Shown here: positions 8,696 to 18,448 of the stretch, in pieces
Layout of the letters: the number at the start of each line of letters is the position of its first letter
How positions within the stretch are numbered: position 1 is the stretch's first letter
DNA from: an uncultured Gammaproteobacteria bacterium
GTDB taxonomy: Bacteria > Pseudomonadota > Gammaproteobacteria > CAKMZV01
Reading direction: 5' to 3'
Assembly (NCBI GenBank): GCA_929200535.1
Contig: CAKMZV010000011.1
Coordinates: forward strand, 1-60,112
Length of the DNA stretch: 60,112 bases
Notes under the pieces: model-generated
Database searches by the model: none
What the model was told of the DNA's origin: nothing
Seen by the model: the letters and a program-made list of their open reading frames with translations, nothing else
Made by a program: the position numbers and the translations under genes

Positions 8696-11605
8696 TTACA
8701 TCGGTAGATTGAGTGAGAGAGAGAAGTTTTCACTATTTTGTTTTTCATCTTCAGTCCATCCTTTCGCATAGCCTAACAGTAAAGGTAACTTATAAATATA
8801 GCCTATATTTACATCAAATAATAGATTGAATTCGTAGTTATACAGGGTTTGTTTTTCTTTTTTATCAAAGGTTTGTAGTTGTAGTGTTCCTGCTTTTGTT
8901 TGTAGAGAAAGTTTGCTCAAGCCGATAGGCGGGAGATAAAACCCATAGTCTATAATCTTAGCGGCTGATTGCCAACCAAGATGAAATTTTTGTAATTGAT
9001 TGGCATTAATTGTCGAAATAGCTTGGCTTCCCTTAAATTGATAGGAGCGATTACCAACCGCTACGGCAGTTTCGTACTCTCTTATTCCGATAGAATTGGT
9101 CTCTTTTAAATCTTTGGCAAAGTCTGCAAAAGCGAATGCAGAATGAGTGCCTATTGGTAGAAAAAATTTTAAATTGGCAGAAAAAAGTTGCGAGGGTTCT
9201 TCTTTTTTACGGTTTATAAGTGAGTCAATACCGAGGGCAATTTTGTATCCTTGATGGGGGAACATTTGTTTTTGCCATTGCAACAGGTTGCGATATTGTA
9301 GGTTTGTACCTACGTAGGTTTGTTGTCTATCTTCTTTTAACAGAACATTGGATTTTTTGGTGTCTTTAAAATAATCGTGTTGCTGGTGGCTTAGACCAAA
9401 TTTTTGGTGTAGTTTGGCAGTTAGAGGGTGAAGTAAATTAAAAGATAATTCACGCAAAATTTTAATTTGCGGATTGCTTTTGCCATTTTCTTGATCATCA
9501 ATACGCTCAGGAAGCTGTCTGGCATTTATAGACCAGCGTTGATCATAAAGATATTGTAAAAAACCAGATAGAGCAAAATAGTTTTGGTAGTTATAGAGTG
9601 TCGCAACAAGTTGATAAGTATGAAACCCTAAGGCATCTTCTCCATAAGTTTGTAAACCATAAAAACTTCCGCCATCTATACTGGATGATAATACTGGCAA
9701 CCAGTTGGTGGGTTTTAGCGTGTTAAGTGGTGAATAGGGACGTTGAGTAGTGTTTGTAATTTGTTGTTTGCCCAGTTCAGAAGTATGATTAAAATCAATG
9801 TTTTGAGTAGATTTGATATTGTGATTTTGCGGTTTTGAGGTAGTGGTTGATGTATGAAAGTAACCCGAGTTAAAGCCTGATGGAGCAAATTGACTCACAA
9901 CAAAATGGTTGGTTTTTGTGGATGGTAAAATATCGTAATCAACAATGCCTCCGATGGTGTGCGTGAGCTGATATGATTTCTTTGTTTTTTGGTCATAACG
10001 ATAGAGATTAAAAACATTATTTTGATCGCTTATGTAGTGTAAATTATTTTGTGCATCAAAGCGGACTCGTAAATTTTGATTGAAGTTTTCAATAAGTGGC
10101 GTTAGTTTGGATAGTGTAGGGGCAGATTGAGAGTTGTTTTTATAATATAGAGTTGCTTGATAGAGGTTGTACCCTTGGGGCGTTTTTTTTATTGAAGCAG
10201 CCAGTTGATTATCAGCAATATCAAGAGATTCCATCACACCATCATAAGGAATATCAAGCAATTTAGAGAAGGTGATTTTATGAGGGTTGAATTTCCTTGG
10301 GTCGGTCGATAATCCATAGAGTAATTTACTTTTTAAAAGGGTTGATTGGATGGCAATAATCCCTCCTTTCTCATCCCAAATAGCACGCCTAATAGATTGG
10401 CATTGGGTTATCTGTGTGGTTTTTTTGGTATGAATATTAAGGTGGTATAAATCAAAACGAAGACCATCATCAATACATATGCTGGCTTGAGTGAAGAGTA
10501 AACCATATTGGGGATGATACTCATAGCGTATGGAATCAATTCCATATCCAGTTGAAGTATCATCAAAGCTGTACCAAGTTTGTTGTTTCTGATTTTTAAG
10601 GTTATGTTTAATAAGTGTTGGAGGCAAATCTCCATTATCTTGAAAATATATTATTTCATTTGGGTTGATAAAAAAAGGTTGATTATGTTTTTCAGAGGAG
10701 CTATTAAAAATTGGCTTAATAAGCTCTTTGGGTTGGCGTAGGTCAGTTATTTGGGTAGAAAATTTTTGATTCAGCCAGTGGATAAAATTAGCCCATTCAA
10801 AATCAAGAGAATGCCCACCAAGATGCTTTGTATTGCTATCAATTCTAAAGGGGATAATGTTGTTACTGTAGGTGGTAATCCAACGTTGAATTGCCTGTTC
10901 GCCATATTTTTCAGCGAGATATTCATAAAAATAGTAGCCGTATAAATAAGGATTATACGTGCCTGGATTTAGAAAGGGGTTGATTTTATTTGGTAATCCC
11001 TTTAAGGTTTCCATTCGCATTCTCGCTGGATACCAGCTATTTCCACCTCGCCCAAAGCCTTGTTTTTTATCCGTTTCTAAATAGACTGCTAACCCCTCAA
11101 TAAATAAAAGAGGCTGGAATAAGGCTGGGAAAGTGAAAATGTTTCTCCCTAAAAGACGACGTAGTAATTGGCTATTACCAGAATTTTTATCAATATGAAA
11201 AAGATGGACAAGTTCGTGATTTACTAAGCCACGTGTTTGGCTTTGCCTATCAAGGAGGGAGCCCATTTCATCATAAACAGTCATAAATAATCGATTGCTA
11301 TTGAATGGATAAGGGCTTGATGAGCCATTAAAAACATCAAAATTATTAACTAAGCTAACGTGAAATTTTTCCTTTGGTGTCCAACGAAAAAAGGCTTGAT
11401 GTTTGGGGTAAAAGTGCTGATACCATTTGGCGTAGGTATCGACATTTTGTTCAGCTATTTTGGGATAATGAATAATAAATTTCTCATATTCTTTGCTAAG
11501 CCATTGTTGCTTAGATAGGTCGTTTGGGTTATTTGTGGACAAAGCGATGCTTGTATGAAAAATCAAAAGAGTAAGCAAAAATATTTTTGAGAGAAGGTGA
11601 GGCAT
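8696..11605 (-). CDS. Exported gluzincin-like metalloprotease with propeller and C-terminal barrel-like region
   Basis: A 969-residue exported protein with an N-terminal signal (hydrophobic residues 5-22, ending near ALS). Residues 130-134 are HELVH, followed by E170 in IEGLAVYLE. HExxH plus a downstream glutamate is the zinc site of gluzincin peptidases of M1 type. The middle (about 300-600) has repeated hydrophobic-Tyr/Trp strands resembling a TolB-like beta propeller. The last third alternates aromatic and polar residues (for example YVGTNLQYRN, FFLPIGTHSAFAF) and ends in a short LSLNLPM strand, as in outer-membrane barrels. The combination suggests a cell-surface protease, but substrate and exact family are unknown. 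It converges on spoT. Confidence 0.7.
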   Translation of the reverse strand: MPHLLSKIFLLTLLIFHTSIALSTNNPNDLSKQQWLSKEYEKFIIHYPKIAEQNVDTYAKWYQHFYPKHQAFFRWTPKEKFHVSLVNNFDVFNGSSSPYPFNSNRLFMTVYDEMGSLLDRQSQTRGLVNHELVHLFHIDKNSGNSQLLRRLLGRNIFTFPALFQPLLFIEGLAVYLETDKKQGFGRGGNSWYPARMRMETLKGLPNKINPFLNPGTYNPYLYGYYFYEYLAEKYGEQAIQRWITTYSNNIIPFRIDSNTKHLGGHSLDFEWANFIHWLNQKFSTQITDLRQPKELIKPIFNSSSEKHNQPFFINPNEIIYFQDNGDLPPTLIKHNLKNQKQQTWYSFDDTSTGYGIDSIRYEYHPQYGLLFTQASICIDDGLRFDLYHLNIHTKKTTQITQCQSIRRAIWDEKGGIIAIQSTLLKSKLLYGLSTDPRKFNPHKITFSKLLDIPYDGVMESLDIADNQLAASIKKTPQGYNLYQATLYYKNNSQSAPTLSKLTPLIENFNQNLRVRFDAQNNLHYISDQNNVFNLYRYDQKTKKSYQLTHTIGGIVDYDILPSTKTNHFVVSQFAPSGFNSGYFHTSTTTSKPQNHNIKSTQNIDFNHTSELGKQQITNTTQRPYSPLNTLKPTNWLPVLSSSIDGGSFYGLQTYGEDALGFHTYQLVATLYNYQNYFALSGFLQYLYDQRWSINARQLPERIDDQENGKSNPQIKILRELSFNLLHPLTAKLHQKFGLSHQQHDYFKDTKKSNVLLKEDRQQTYVGTNLQYRNLLQWQKQMFPHQGYKIALGIDSLINRKKEEPSQLFSANLKFFLPIGTHSAFAFADFAKDLKETNSIGIREYETAVAVGNRSYQFKGSQAISTINANQLQKFHLGWQSAAKIIDYGFYLPPIGLSKLSLQTKAGTLQLQTFDKKEKQTLYNYEFNLLFDVNIGYIYKLPLLLGYAKGWTEDEKQNSENFSLSLNLPM

Positions 11606-11627
11606 TTTTGTAAATTTTTAATATTTT

Positions 11628-11787
11628 GAGACCTTTGCACAAAAGATATGACAAGTAAAAAAGATAAAAAATCGCCCTGATTTTCGTTGTGAAACTTGCA
11701 AAGACGGACGTATTAGCTGCGTTCCACGCCTCAATCAGAACAATTTTTTATCTTTTTTCTTTTGCCATACTTTTATACAAAGGTCTC
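11628..11787. mobile_element. GAGACC inverted-repeat element B (160 bp)
   Basis: A full copy of the element with left end GAGACCTTTGCACAAAAGAT and right end ACTTTTATACAAAGGTCTC. The interior GACGGACGTATTAGCT palindrome matches element A. It separates the protease gene from the hydrolase gene. Its last bases provide the GA of the TGA stop codon of the hydrolase gene on the minus strand, so again the element edge has defined a gene's 3' end. Confidence 0.88.
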
Positions 11788-12856
11788 ATTTTTTGTGTTT
11801 TTTGAAAAAATTGATGATGGAGGTTGTTGCAGGTATTCGGAAGGTGTCTTCCTCAATTAATAATTCGTGATAGCTACCTTTTAAGACTTTAGGTGCCCCA
11901 TCTTGACAGCCTGGGTTTTTAGTTTTTTTGATATTCTCACAAAACGCATTTTGAGCGGATAAAGAAACAATCGTATCTTCACTTGCTTGAAGAAGCAAGA
12001 GTGGCGTTTTTATTTTTGTGAGAGAGGTTCTAATGGTTTGCATTGCGTTGCAGGCTTGTACTAACCACATCGTTGTTACACCTCCTAATTTGGCTTGAGG
12101 ATATTGCTCGTAGAGGCTAAGTGTGTTGAGGTGGTGAGCCTTACTATGCGTTTTTAGATTAGGGTTATTCTCCTCAAATACGACAGCAGTATATTTTTTT
12201 TGCGTTAGGGCATAATCAGGTTGTAAGCCAAAAACTCCCTTTATCCATTTTATGCTCTTGGCAAGTGAGCACATTGCCATCTCATTATTAAGCCCAAGCA
12301 TCGGAGCTGATAGGGCGATGGCGTTAATGGTATTTGGGTATTTTTTTGCATACAGTAGCGAAACAGTACCACCCATAGAATGTGATAAGATAAACGTTTT
12401 TTTGTGTTTTTGTGGGGTTATTTTAGTTTGATAAAAGGTAGCTAAGTCTTGCACATAGTTATCAAATTTTTTAACATATCCCATTTGTTTATCGGTGAGC
12501 ATCCTATCTGAAAGACCTTGCCCACGATGATCATAGAGATAAACTGAGTAGCCTATTTGATAAAACTCATAAGCTAATAGCTGATATTTTATATAACTTT
12601 CTCCACGCCCATTGATAAGAATAATTGCGGCTTCTTTCTTGGGGTTAAGAAATTGTCGGTAGCTTATTTTTATATTGTTTATCCCTAAGAAAAAATTGCT
12701 ATTTCCTCGTTGCCAAAATTTCTTAATATGTGGAGCCTGATTAGTGAGCTCTTTGTCTGTAATCAGGTTGTAGGGGTTGGGTGTAGGCGGTTGTTTTGTC
12801 TGAGCTTGAGAAGTTAGCGAAATGCAGATTAATAAAAAGATGATAGACCGTCCCAT
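11786..12856 (-). CDS. Lysophospholipase-like alpha/beta hydrolase, exported
   Basis: A 356-residue serine hydrolase with a signal peptide (residues 1-19, FLLICISLTSQAQ). It has NGRGES at the oxyanion region (82-87), YDHRGQGLS at 108-116 and the nucleophile elbow SHSMGG with S160, all as in PldB-type lysophospholipases. A late Asp (SEDTIVS) and His (GSYHELL) complete the triad. Substrate specificity cannot be read from sequence; membrane lysophospholipids or monoglycerides are likely. Its stop codon overlaps the edge of the neighbouring repeat element, so the C-terminus may be slightly altered. It follows the TraF-like gene by 18 bp and may share its transcript. Confidence 0.85.
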   Translation of the reverse strand: MGRSIIFLLICISLTSQAQTKQPPTPNPYNLITDKELTNQAPHIKKFWQRGNSNFFLGINNIKISYRQFLNPKKEAAIILINGRGESYIKYQLLAYEFYQIGYSVYLYDHRGQGLSDRMLTDKQMGYVKKFDNYVQDLATFYQTKITPQKHKKTFILSHSMGGTVSLLYAKKYPNTINAIALSAPMLGLNNEMAMCSLAKSIKWIKGVFGLQPDYALTQKKYTAVVFEENNPNLKTHSKAHHLNTLSLYEQYPQAKLGGVTTMWLVQACNAMQTIRTSLTKIKTPLLLLQASEDTIVSLSAQNAFCENIKKTKNPGCQDGAPKVLKGSYHELLIEEDTFRIPATTSIINFFKKHKK

Positions 12857-12874
12857 AAGGAGAGGGTAGGTTAT

Positions 12875-14050
12875 TTAAAAAGAGAAAGCAAAATAATAAA
12901 TAGATTTTCGTGCAGGATCTTGCCCAGCAAATACACCCACTTCTTCACTGTATGAGGCATAACCCAAGTTTATAGAGCTAAATAAAGTAAGATTCCCTCC
13001 ATAAGTGATTTCAGCTTGGTGCATTCCTGCTTGTACTCCGAAGTCAATATCATCTGATTGGAATACCCTTAAATCAACGCCATAGTTAATACGTTTTTTA
13101 AGATCACCTTCATCTTTATAAGCATTGCTTATATCGATAAAATCTAAGGCAAAGGTTAGTGGACTATAAGAGGTCAATTCGTATTCTGCGAGCAAACCTA
13201 AATCAAAAGTTGTTGGAATGTAGGCACTATGTATAGAGGCATTGCCTATGCCTCCAAGGTTAGCTACCACTAATCCACTTTTGACATTCCAGCCATCTCT
13301 TTTAAGAAACTCCCAATTTATTCCTATATCTGCGACGATAGCTGTTCCCTTTTCAAGATAATTATTGCGCACATTATCGTCCCTATCTTTATCAACAAGT
13401 TCGGCAACAGTAAAAGATTTACTTAAGACATAGTATCGCAGAAGTTTGGTGTTCATTCCAATAGTCACATCGCGATCAAACCATAAATTATCAAAATTTT
13501 TTGACATACTATGAACTAATCCAACATAATTAATCGAGTTAATTTCTAAGACCCCAGCACTCCCAAAACCACTGTGGGTTTTAGTGTTTCCTTGTAAGGA
13601 GGTGACTAATCCGATACCTTGAGCATTAAGATCGAAAAAATCAGAACTAAATGCTATAGCAATGGGTGTAACATTCAGACCAAATAAAATGTTTTCACCA
13701 ACATACTCATCAAGAACGGTAATGATCTTGTTGTTTTTATCGACGTCAGTACCCTCTTTAACGGCATTTTGTAAGTCGCTGATAATGTTGGTTAGGTTAT
13801 CACCAGTACCGATTACGGTACCAAAGAGTTCCCCTTGTAGTTTCTCTTCATCAGAGAAGCTTTGAAGATTTGCAGGATTAGCAAACATCCCCATTATGGA
13901 GTCTTTCTGCACAATGCCAGCACCTCCCATACCAAAAGATTTAAAGCTTTTTTGAAAGCGAAAATGTTGATGACTTTCTGCCATAGAATTTGAGCTAATA
14001 AGGGTTAGCAGGCTGAGCAATATAACACCTAAAAAATTACTTGTCTTCAT
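12875..14050 (-). CDS. TraF-like (PF13729-type) outer-membrane barrel protein
   Basis: 391 residues with a signal peptide ending at SMAES. The mature start GMGGAGIV and FANPANLQSF is the pattern of TraF_2/FadL-related outer-membrane proteins, where an Asn-Pro-Ala motif follows a glycine-rich stretch. Many amphipathic strands follow and the protein ends in YYFAFSF, a terminal aromatic beta signal. Despite the family name there is no conjugation locus here, and chromosomal copies are of unknown role. The gene lies 8 bp after the lipoprotein gene, so the two probably work together at the outer membrane. Confidence 0.7.
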   Translation of the reverse strand: MKTSNFLGVILLSLLTLISSNSMAESHQHFRFQKSFKSFGMGGAGIVQKDSIMGMFANPANLQSFSDEEKLQGELFGTVIGTGDNLTNIISDLQNAVKEGTDVDKNNKIITVLDEYVGENILFGLNVTPIAIAFSSDFFDLNAQGIGLVTSLQGNTKTHSGFGSAGVLEINSINYVGLVHSMSKNFDNLWFDRDVTIGMNTKLLRYYVLSKSFTVAELVDKDRDDNVRNNYLEKGTAIVADIGINWEFLKRDGWNVKSGLVVANLGGIGNASIHSAYIPTTFDLGLLAEYELTSYSPLTFALDFIDISNAYKDEGDLKKRINYGVDLRVFQSDDIDFGVQAGMHQAEITYGGNLTLFSSINLGYASYSEEVGVFAGQDPARKSIYYFAFSF

Positions 14051-14058
14051 TCCTGCTT

Positions 14059-15360
14059 TTAATCCTTAGATTGAAAATATTCGATAGCAATACTCGGAGG
14101 GATATAAACTTTTCCATCTTTTAATGTGCATTTCCCTAAATTGACTGTTGTGGTTGGAGTGCTTGCAGAGCCTCCACAAATTTTATTTCTTAACTCCTGT
14201 TCTTTTTGTGCGTCTGTTTTATCATCACCTGTGGACTCTAAAGTAGATGCCAACGCTTTGAAAGAATCGTCATCGTTGAGTGTTTGATCGATAGAGTCAT
14301 CTATTGTTTTTGTTTTGGTGGCACCCTCTTCAAAAGAAGGGCAGGAAAAACACGTCGTTCCATCGACTGCCGACTCATCACAAGCAGATAAATCAGCTTT
14401 GCAGAATCCTTCAGTGTTTATGGTTGTAATTTCGGTACTATTCTGTATTTGTTGTGCTAAACGGTAAAATGTGTTTGAGTTCGTGGCTCCATCACTAATA
14501 ATGACTCGTACGCTATAAATGTCATTTAAAAAACTTTTTCCTGAATTACTAAATGCATTTGTTGCTAATTGAGCGGGGGTGGCATTTTTTACGGTACAAT
14601 CGTTATCCACAAAACTTCCACTGTTATAGGCATCAAGCACACACGTAGTTGCATCTAAAGCATCGTTAATGTTATTATTGTTTTTATCTTTATCATTTGG
14701 TGGGTCTTCTTTGTTGATGATATCAACAACTTCTTCTATGCTGATTTCAGGAGCAACTGTGGTCAGTGTTTTTCTGTAGTTAACAATATCTTCTAAGGAA
14801 ACTGCAACATCAGATTTTCGTGATGTGCTATTTTCAGCCTCATCGCGCAATAAATCCCTTAATAAAATTGGGTTAGATGCTAAACATCCTTGTGCAACAA
14901 AGCGTCCATAATTGGTATAACTCGATTTAGTACAGAGCCGATTTTTCAGATTTGGATCAGCTTCTTCAAGCAACTGATTAATAACATCAATACCTTTTGC
15001 AACAAAAGCATTTGTTGTTTTCTCTATTAATAGTTTTGTAATATCTTTTGAAAGGGCGTCCTCGGTTGTTTTACTTTGTTCTAATGCTAACATTTCTTGA
15101 CCTATAGATGATAGTTTAAACCCTCCTTTTGCCATATAGGCAGCACCCAAATCAAGTAGGCATCTTTGTCTGTTTTCTCTAAAAAATTGGCTACAGTCGC
15201 CAAGTGAGGAAATAACTGCATCATAATGCTTTTTATCTAAATCTAAGGTGGCTTGATACCTATCGGCAAGGTCACTATCTTGAGCACCGCAACTAATAAG
15301 CGTCAAAACCATTAAAAATAGTAAACTCCAATTTATTTTTTTCGTAATTTTTTTCATCAT
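14059..15360 (-). CDS. Outer-membrane lipoprotein of unknown function paired with TraF-like protein
   Basis: 433 residues beginning with a lipoprotein signal; the lipobox LISC is followed by G-A-Q-D, a +2 residue that favours outer-membrane sorting. The mature part is Asp/Lys/Thr-rich and predicted mostly helical, with several cysteine pairs (ATTCVLDAYNSG, CKADLSACDES, CFSCPSFEEG). I do not recognise a named family. Repeat-like helical segments near 40-140 (CLLDLGAAYMAKGGF) resemble a TPR-type start. Eight base pairs separate it from the TraF-like gene downstream, suggesting a two-gene unit. Confidence 0.6.
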   Translation of the reverse strand: MMKKITKKINWSLLFLMVLTLISCGAQDSDLADRYQATLDLDKKHYDAVISSLGDCSQFFRENRQRCLLDLGAAYMAKGGFKLSSIGQEMLALEQSKTTEDALSKDITKLLIEKTTNAFVAKGIDVINQLLEEADPNLKNRLCTKSSYTNYGRFVAQGCLASNPILLRDLLRDEAENSTSRKSDVAVSLEDIVNYRKTLTTVAPEISIEEVVDIINKEDPPNDKDKNNNNINDALDATTCVLDAYNSGSFVDNDCTVKNATPAQLATNAFSNSGKSFLNDIYSVRVIISDGATNSNTFYRLAQQIQNSTEITTINTEGFCKADLSACDESAVDGTTCFSCPSFEEGATKTKTIDDSIDQTLNDDDSFKALASTLESTGDDKTDAQKEQELRNKICGGSASTPTTTVNLGKCTLKDGKVYIPPSIAIEYFQSKD

Positions 15361-15411
15361 CTTTGAGTTTTCGTTCTGCAGTATCGAATTATACCCTTTA
15401 TAAGAATCTAT

Positions 15412-16701
15412 TTACAGTGTTGGTTCTAACTGTTTCCAAAATATTTTTAATTTTTCAGCATTATTTTGACGAATTTCTTCAAGACTTTTTTTAATTCGCT
15501 TTTTTGCCTGAGAATCAGTTTCTTGTTGCGTTGTTTGGATTAGAGCATTGCTTAATTCTGTACTATTTTCACAAATAGTGATTGCCTTATTTTCTATAAA
15601 AGGATTAAAGATAGGCAGTTGATCATAAAAATATTTTCCTGAAATAATCGGTACTGAATAAACCGCAGGCTCTAATATATTATGCCCTCCATGAGGACAT
15701 AGACTTCCACCAACAAAAGCCGCTGTTGCAATGGTGTAGGCATCGCACAGAGCACCCATTACATCCAAAACAAGGATATCAATATCCGCGCAAGGTGAGG
15801 GGTCTTCGCTGTAAACAACAGTGTTTAACTTATGTATGGCACAAAAATCTTGTACCGTTGAAATAACGGTTTTAAATTCGGCAGGTTTTCTCGGTACGAG
15901 AATAAGTAGACTGTTTTTTTTCAACGTTTTTTTAACGGTAAGATGTGCCTGTAATAAATAGTCCACTTCATCGTGATGTACGCTTCCGCCTACCCAGCAA
16001 AACTCAGTTTTTTGCCTCCAATTTTCTAATTGTTTTTTGGTGTTTGACTCTGTTTCATCAACTCGTGGTATGGATTTTAAATTTCCAATGACAACGATTT
16101 TATTATCATCCACTCCAAGTTCTAATAATTTCTGCCTGTCTCTCTCTGACTGCAATCCCATCCAATGAACTTGCTGAAACATTATTTTCCCAAAGGAAAA
16201 GTAATGATAATTTTTAAAGGATTTATCGGTTAAACGTGTGTTGAGTAAAAAAATCTTTATGTTGTATTTGTGACAATAGTAAAATAAATTAGGCCATAAT
16301 TCAGTCTCCATTACAATCAGCACTTTGGGCTTAAGTTGCTTTAAAAAACGCTTGACATAGATTGGATAATCAATAGGCAACATTGTTTTTTGTAAGGCAA
16401 TATTGCTGACAAAATTATGTGCTTGCTCTGCTCCGTTGAGTGAGGTGTTGGTGAGTGTTATCGGGGCATTTGGTTGTAACTTAGCGAATTTTTCTAAAAG
16501 TGGAAAGACACTGCGAGTTTCTCCTGTGGAGGCGGCATGTATCCATATACCACCTGTTTCTAAAGAGGCATTAATACCACGCCGTTTTGCCCAGCAGTTG
16601 GGTAACTTAAATTTTGGATGCTTATGGCAATGCTTGTATGTCAACCCAAGTAGAATAGGGGAGAGAAGGTGAAGTATAAAGTTATATAAATGCCGAATCA
16701 T
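15412..16701 (-). CDS. waaA: 3-deoxy-D-manno-octulosonic acid transferase
   Basis: WaaA (KdtA) adds Kdo from CMP-Kdo to the lipid A precursor at the inner face of the cytoplasmic membrane. It has an N-terminal membrane anchor (about 5-20), IWIHAASTGE near 52 containing the catalytic glutamate, and the GT-B C-terminal domain with FVGGSLCPHGGHNILEPA, the CMP-Kdo binding loop. Length 429 is standard. Its presence shows a Gram-negative cell with a Kdo-containing lipopolysaccharide. It lies 51 bp upstream of the lipoprotein gene on the same strand. Confidence 0.95.
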   Translation of the reverse strand: MIRHLYNFILHLLSPILLGLTYKHCHKHPKFKLPNCWAKRRGINASLETGGIWIHAASTGETRSVFPLLEKFAKLQPNAPITLTNTSLNGAEQAHNFVSNIALQKTMLPIDYPIYVKRFLKQLKPKVLIVMETELWPNLFYYCHKYNIKIFLLNTRLTDKSFKNYHYFSFGKIMFQQVHWMGLQSERDRQKLLELGVDDNKIVVIGNLKSIPRVDETESNTKKQLENWRQKTEFCWVGGSVHHDEVDYLLQAHLTVKKTLKKNSLLILVPRKPAEFKTVISTVQDFCAIHKLNTVVYSEDPSPCADIDILVLDVMGALCDAYTIATAAFVGGSLCPHGGHNILEPAVYSVPIISGKYFYDQLPIFNPFIENKAITICENSTELSNALIQTTQQETDSQAKKRIKKSLEEIRQNNAEKLKIFWKQLEPTL

Positions 16702-16797
16702 TGCTATGCTTTTTCATAATGTCGTATAAAACACATAAAAGAAGCAATCGAGAAATGAAAGAATAACATTCTGATTTGCAACCTTATTAGGCACTGT

Positions 16798-17406
16798 TTA
16801 TAAAAGAAAATTGGAAAACAAACTAACCACCGCAATAAATAAACTGGTTATGGTAATTGTCCATTGAATAATTGATTTTTTCTTGCGTTTTTTGTAGAGA
16901 GTGATTATTGGGTCAAGGCTATTTTGCAAGGTCTTTCTGTGCTCAAGGAGATTATGAAAATGTTTTTGGTAGAGTTCAACTTCGTATATTTCCTCTCTAT
17001 TTTCAATGTTTTCTCTACTTTTTGCAATAAGCTTTTGCACTTCATTTAACGTGAGGATTATATCCTGACGAGTTGCCCCCAACACATCAATTATTTCCTC
17101 TAAGTAATTTTCCGATAACTCATCTAATCTTTCAGTTAAATCTATACTCAAACCATCCAGCAAGTCATGATACATACAGTGTAAAGCATGATAGGCTCGC
17201 TCCTCTTGGTATCTAAACCTTTCTTCGTCCTTTTTTTCGCGAGCCACCTCGCATTCTAAAACAGCTCGCAAGGCGTACTTAAACTCATTCAAAAGCTCTG
17301 CAGGCAGAAGTTCTGTAGTTAAATTTTCATACTCTTTAATGTTTTTTGCGATCTTCTTATGAAGAGCAATAACCCGTTCAAGGCTAAATGAGAAACCCTT
17401 AGTCAT
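16798..17406 (-). CDS. Hypothetical helical protein with C-terminal membrane anchor
   Basis: 202 residues, not recognised. The body is strongly helical and charged (for example EREKKDEERFRYQEERAYH region around 75-95) and likely coiled-coil. A basic run KKRKKKS at about 172-178 is followed by a single hydrophobic segment at 180-201. This is the layout of a tail-anchored protein with the bulk in the cytoplasm. It lies 12 bp downstream of the small gene 17419-17634 and probably shares its transcript. No similarity to a known family can be asserted from reading alone. Confidence 0.6.
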   Translation of the reverse strand: MTKGFSFSLERVIALHKKIAKNIKEYENLTTELLPAELLNEFKYALRAVLECEVAREKKDEERFRYQEERAYHALHCMYHDLLDGLSIDLTERLDELSENYLEEIIDVLGATRQDIILTLNEVQKLIAKSRENIENREEIYEVELYQKHFHNLLEHRKTLQNSLDPIITLYKKRKKKSIIQWTITITSLFIAVVSLFSNFLL

Positions 17407-17418
17407 ATAAAGGGTGTG

Positions 17419-17634
17419 TTATGAATATTTTTCGGGATGCAGGCGATGACTTATTTTAGCCAAAAGTTGTGGATGATTTTTTTTTCTCTCAGCCCACTCT
17501 TGTGAATCTACTATCTTGCCTCTTTGTAAAAGAAGGTTTCCTCTACCAAGTTTTTTAGCCCTATTGCGAGCAATTTTATTTTCTAATTCCCTAATAATGG
17601 ACTCAATTGATTTTTTTGATTTATTGAGTATCAT
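17419..17634 (-). CDS. Small basic hypothetical protein
   Basis: 71 residues, rich in Lys, Arg and Glu, with a helical N-terminal half (SIESIIRELENKIARNRAKK) and a C-terminal segment HPQLLAKISHRLHPEKYS. No family is recognised. It might be a small nucleic-acid-binding or regulatory protein on charge grounds only. It precedes the membrane-anchored gene 16798-17406 by 12 bp. The roughly 210 bp of AT-rich DNA upstream (17640-17845) presumably carry their promoter and the coaE 3' end; TATATATATAG near 17662 is AT-rich but not a clear box. Confidence 0.5.
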   Translation of the reverse strand: MILNKSKKSIESIIRELENKIARNRAKKLGRGNLLLQRGKIVDSQEWAERKKNHPQLLAKISHRLHPEKYS

Positions 17635-17845
17635 TTTTATTTTTTCTCTTTTTATCTGTATATATATAGCGATATTATATTATTTTGAATAATATCAACT
17701 ATGATCTCAATTGTATCACAAAAATGTTTCACGAGAATATCAATACTTAGAGTGATTTATAGAATTTCACATTATGTGATTTGAAAAACAACAAAAAATG
17801 GTCTCAATTTCTTTGTTTCAATTAACATGTAACGTAATATATCCC

Positions 17846-18448
17846 TTAAAATTTTATGGCTTTTAAAAATAATTTACAATTTTTTTCTAAAGTTTCTGTG
17901 CTACCACTATTATCAATGACAAATGTTGCTTTGGTTTTTTTCTCTTCTATATCCATTTGGTTTTGCAGGCGGTTGATAGCGTCTTTTTCACTTAATTGAC
18001 TGCGAGCCATTAGGCGTTTTTTTTGTATGGATTGAGGTGCGTAAATAAGCACGGATTGAGGGATATTGTACTGATTCGTTTCAAAAAACAGCGGTATATC
18101 GATAAAATAAAGTTTCTTTTTTTGTTCTAATTTTTCTGCCCGATGATAAATTTCGCTCCGAATAAGAGGGTGTAAAAAATCTTCTAAGGCTTTTTTTTCA
18201 GAGGGATTATTAAAAATAAGTTGTCCCAGTTTTGGGCGATTTACTGAGCCATCATCATGTACAAAGTCCTCGCCCCAGTGTTTAATAACGTAATCGGTAT
18301 TTTGATTGAGTAGTTGATGAGCAATCTTATCGGCATCAATACACTCAAAGCCTTGTTCTTTAAAAATAATTAGAGCGGTGCTTTTGCCACTGGCAATACC
18401 ACCGCTAAGGGCAATGGCATATTTTAATGGCGAGGTCGAAGTAGTCAT
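17846..18448 (-). CDS. coaE: Dephospho-CoA kinase
   Basis: Phosphorylates the 3' hydroxyl of dephospho-CoA, the last step of coenzyme A synthesis. The P-loop GGIASGKS lies near the N-terminus, followed by CIDADKIAHQLL and FLHPLIRSEI with the conserved HP. I chose the ATG at 18448 over an upstream TTG at 18463. It overlaps the stop of the upstream PDZ gene in an ATGA arrangement and has a GGAAAG Shine-Dalgarno at good spacing. That gives 200 residues, the normal length. Translational coupling to the PDZ-repeat protein is implied. Confidence 0.94.
   Translation of the reverse strand: MTTSTSPLKYAIALSGGIASGKSTALIIFKEQGFECIDADKIAHQLLNQNTDYVIKHWGEDFVHDDGSVNRPKLGQLIFNNPSEKKALEDFLHPLIRSEIYHRAEKLEQKKKLYFIDIPLFFETNQYNIPQSVLIYAPQSIQKKRLMARSQLSEKDAINRLQNQMDIEEKKTKATFVIDNSGSTETLEKNCKLFLKAIKF

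Noticed and set aside
17640-17845. Possible regulatory RNA between the small gene and coaE
   Set aside because: AT-rich with only weak inverted repeats (TTCACATTATGTGA); not enough for a call.
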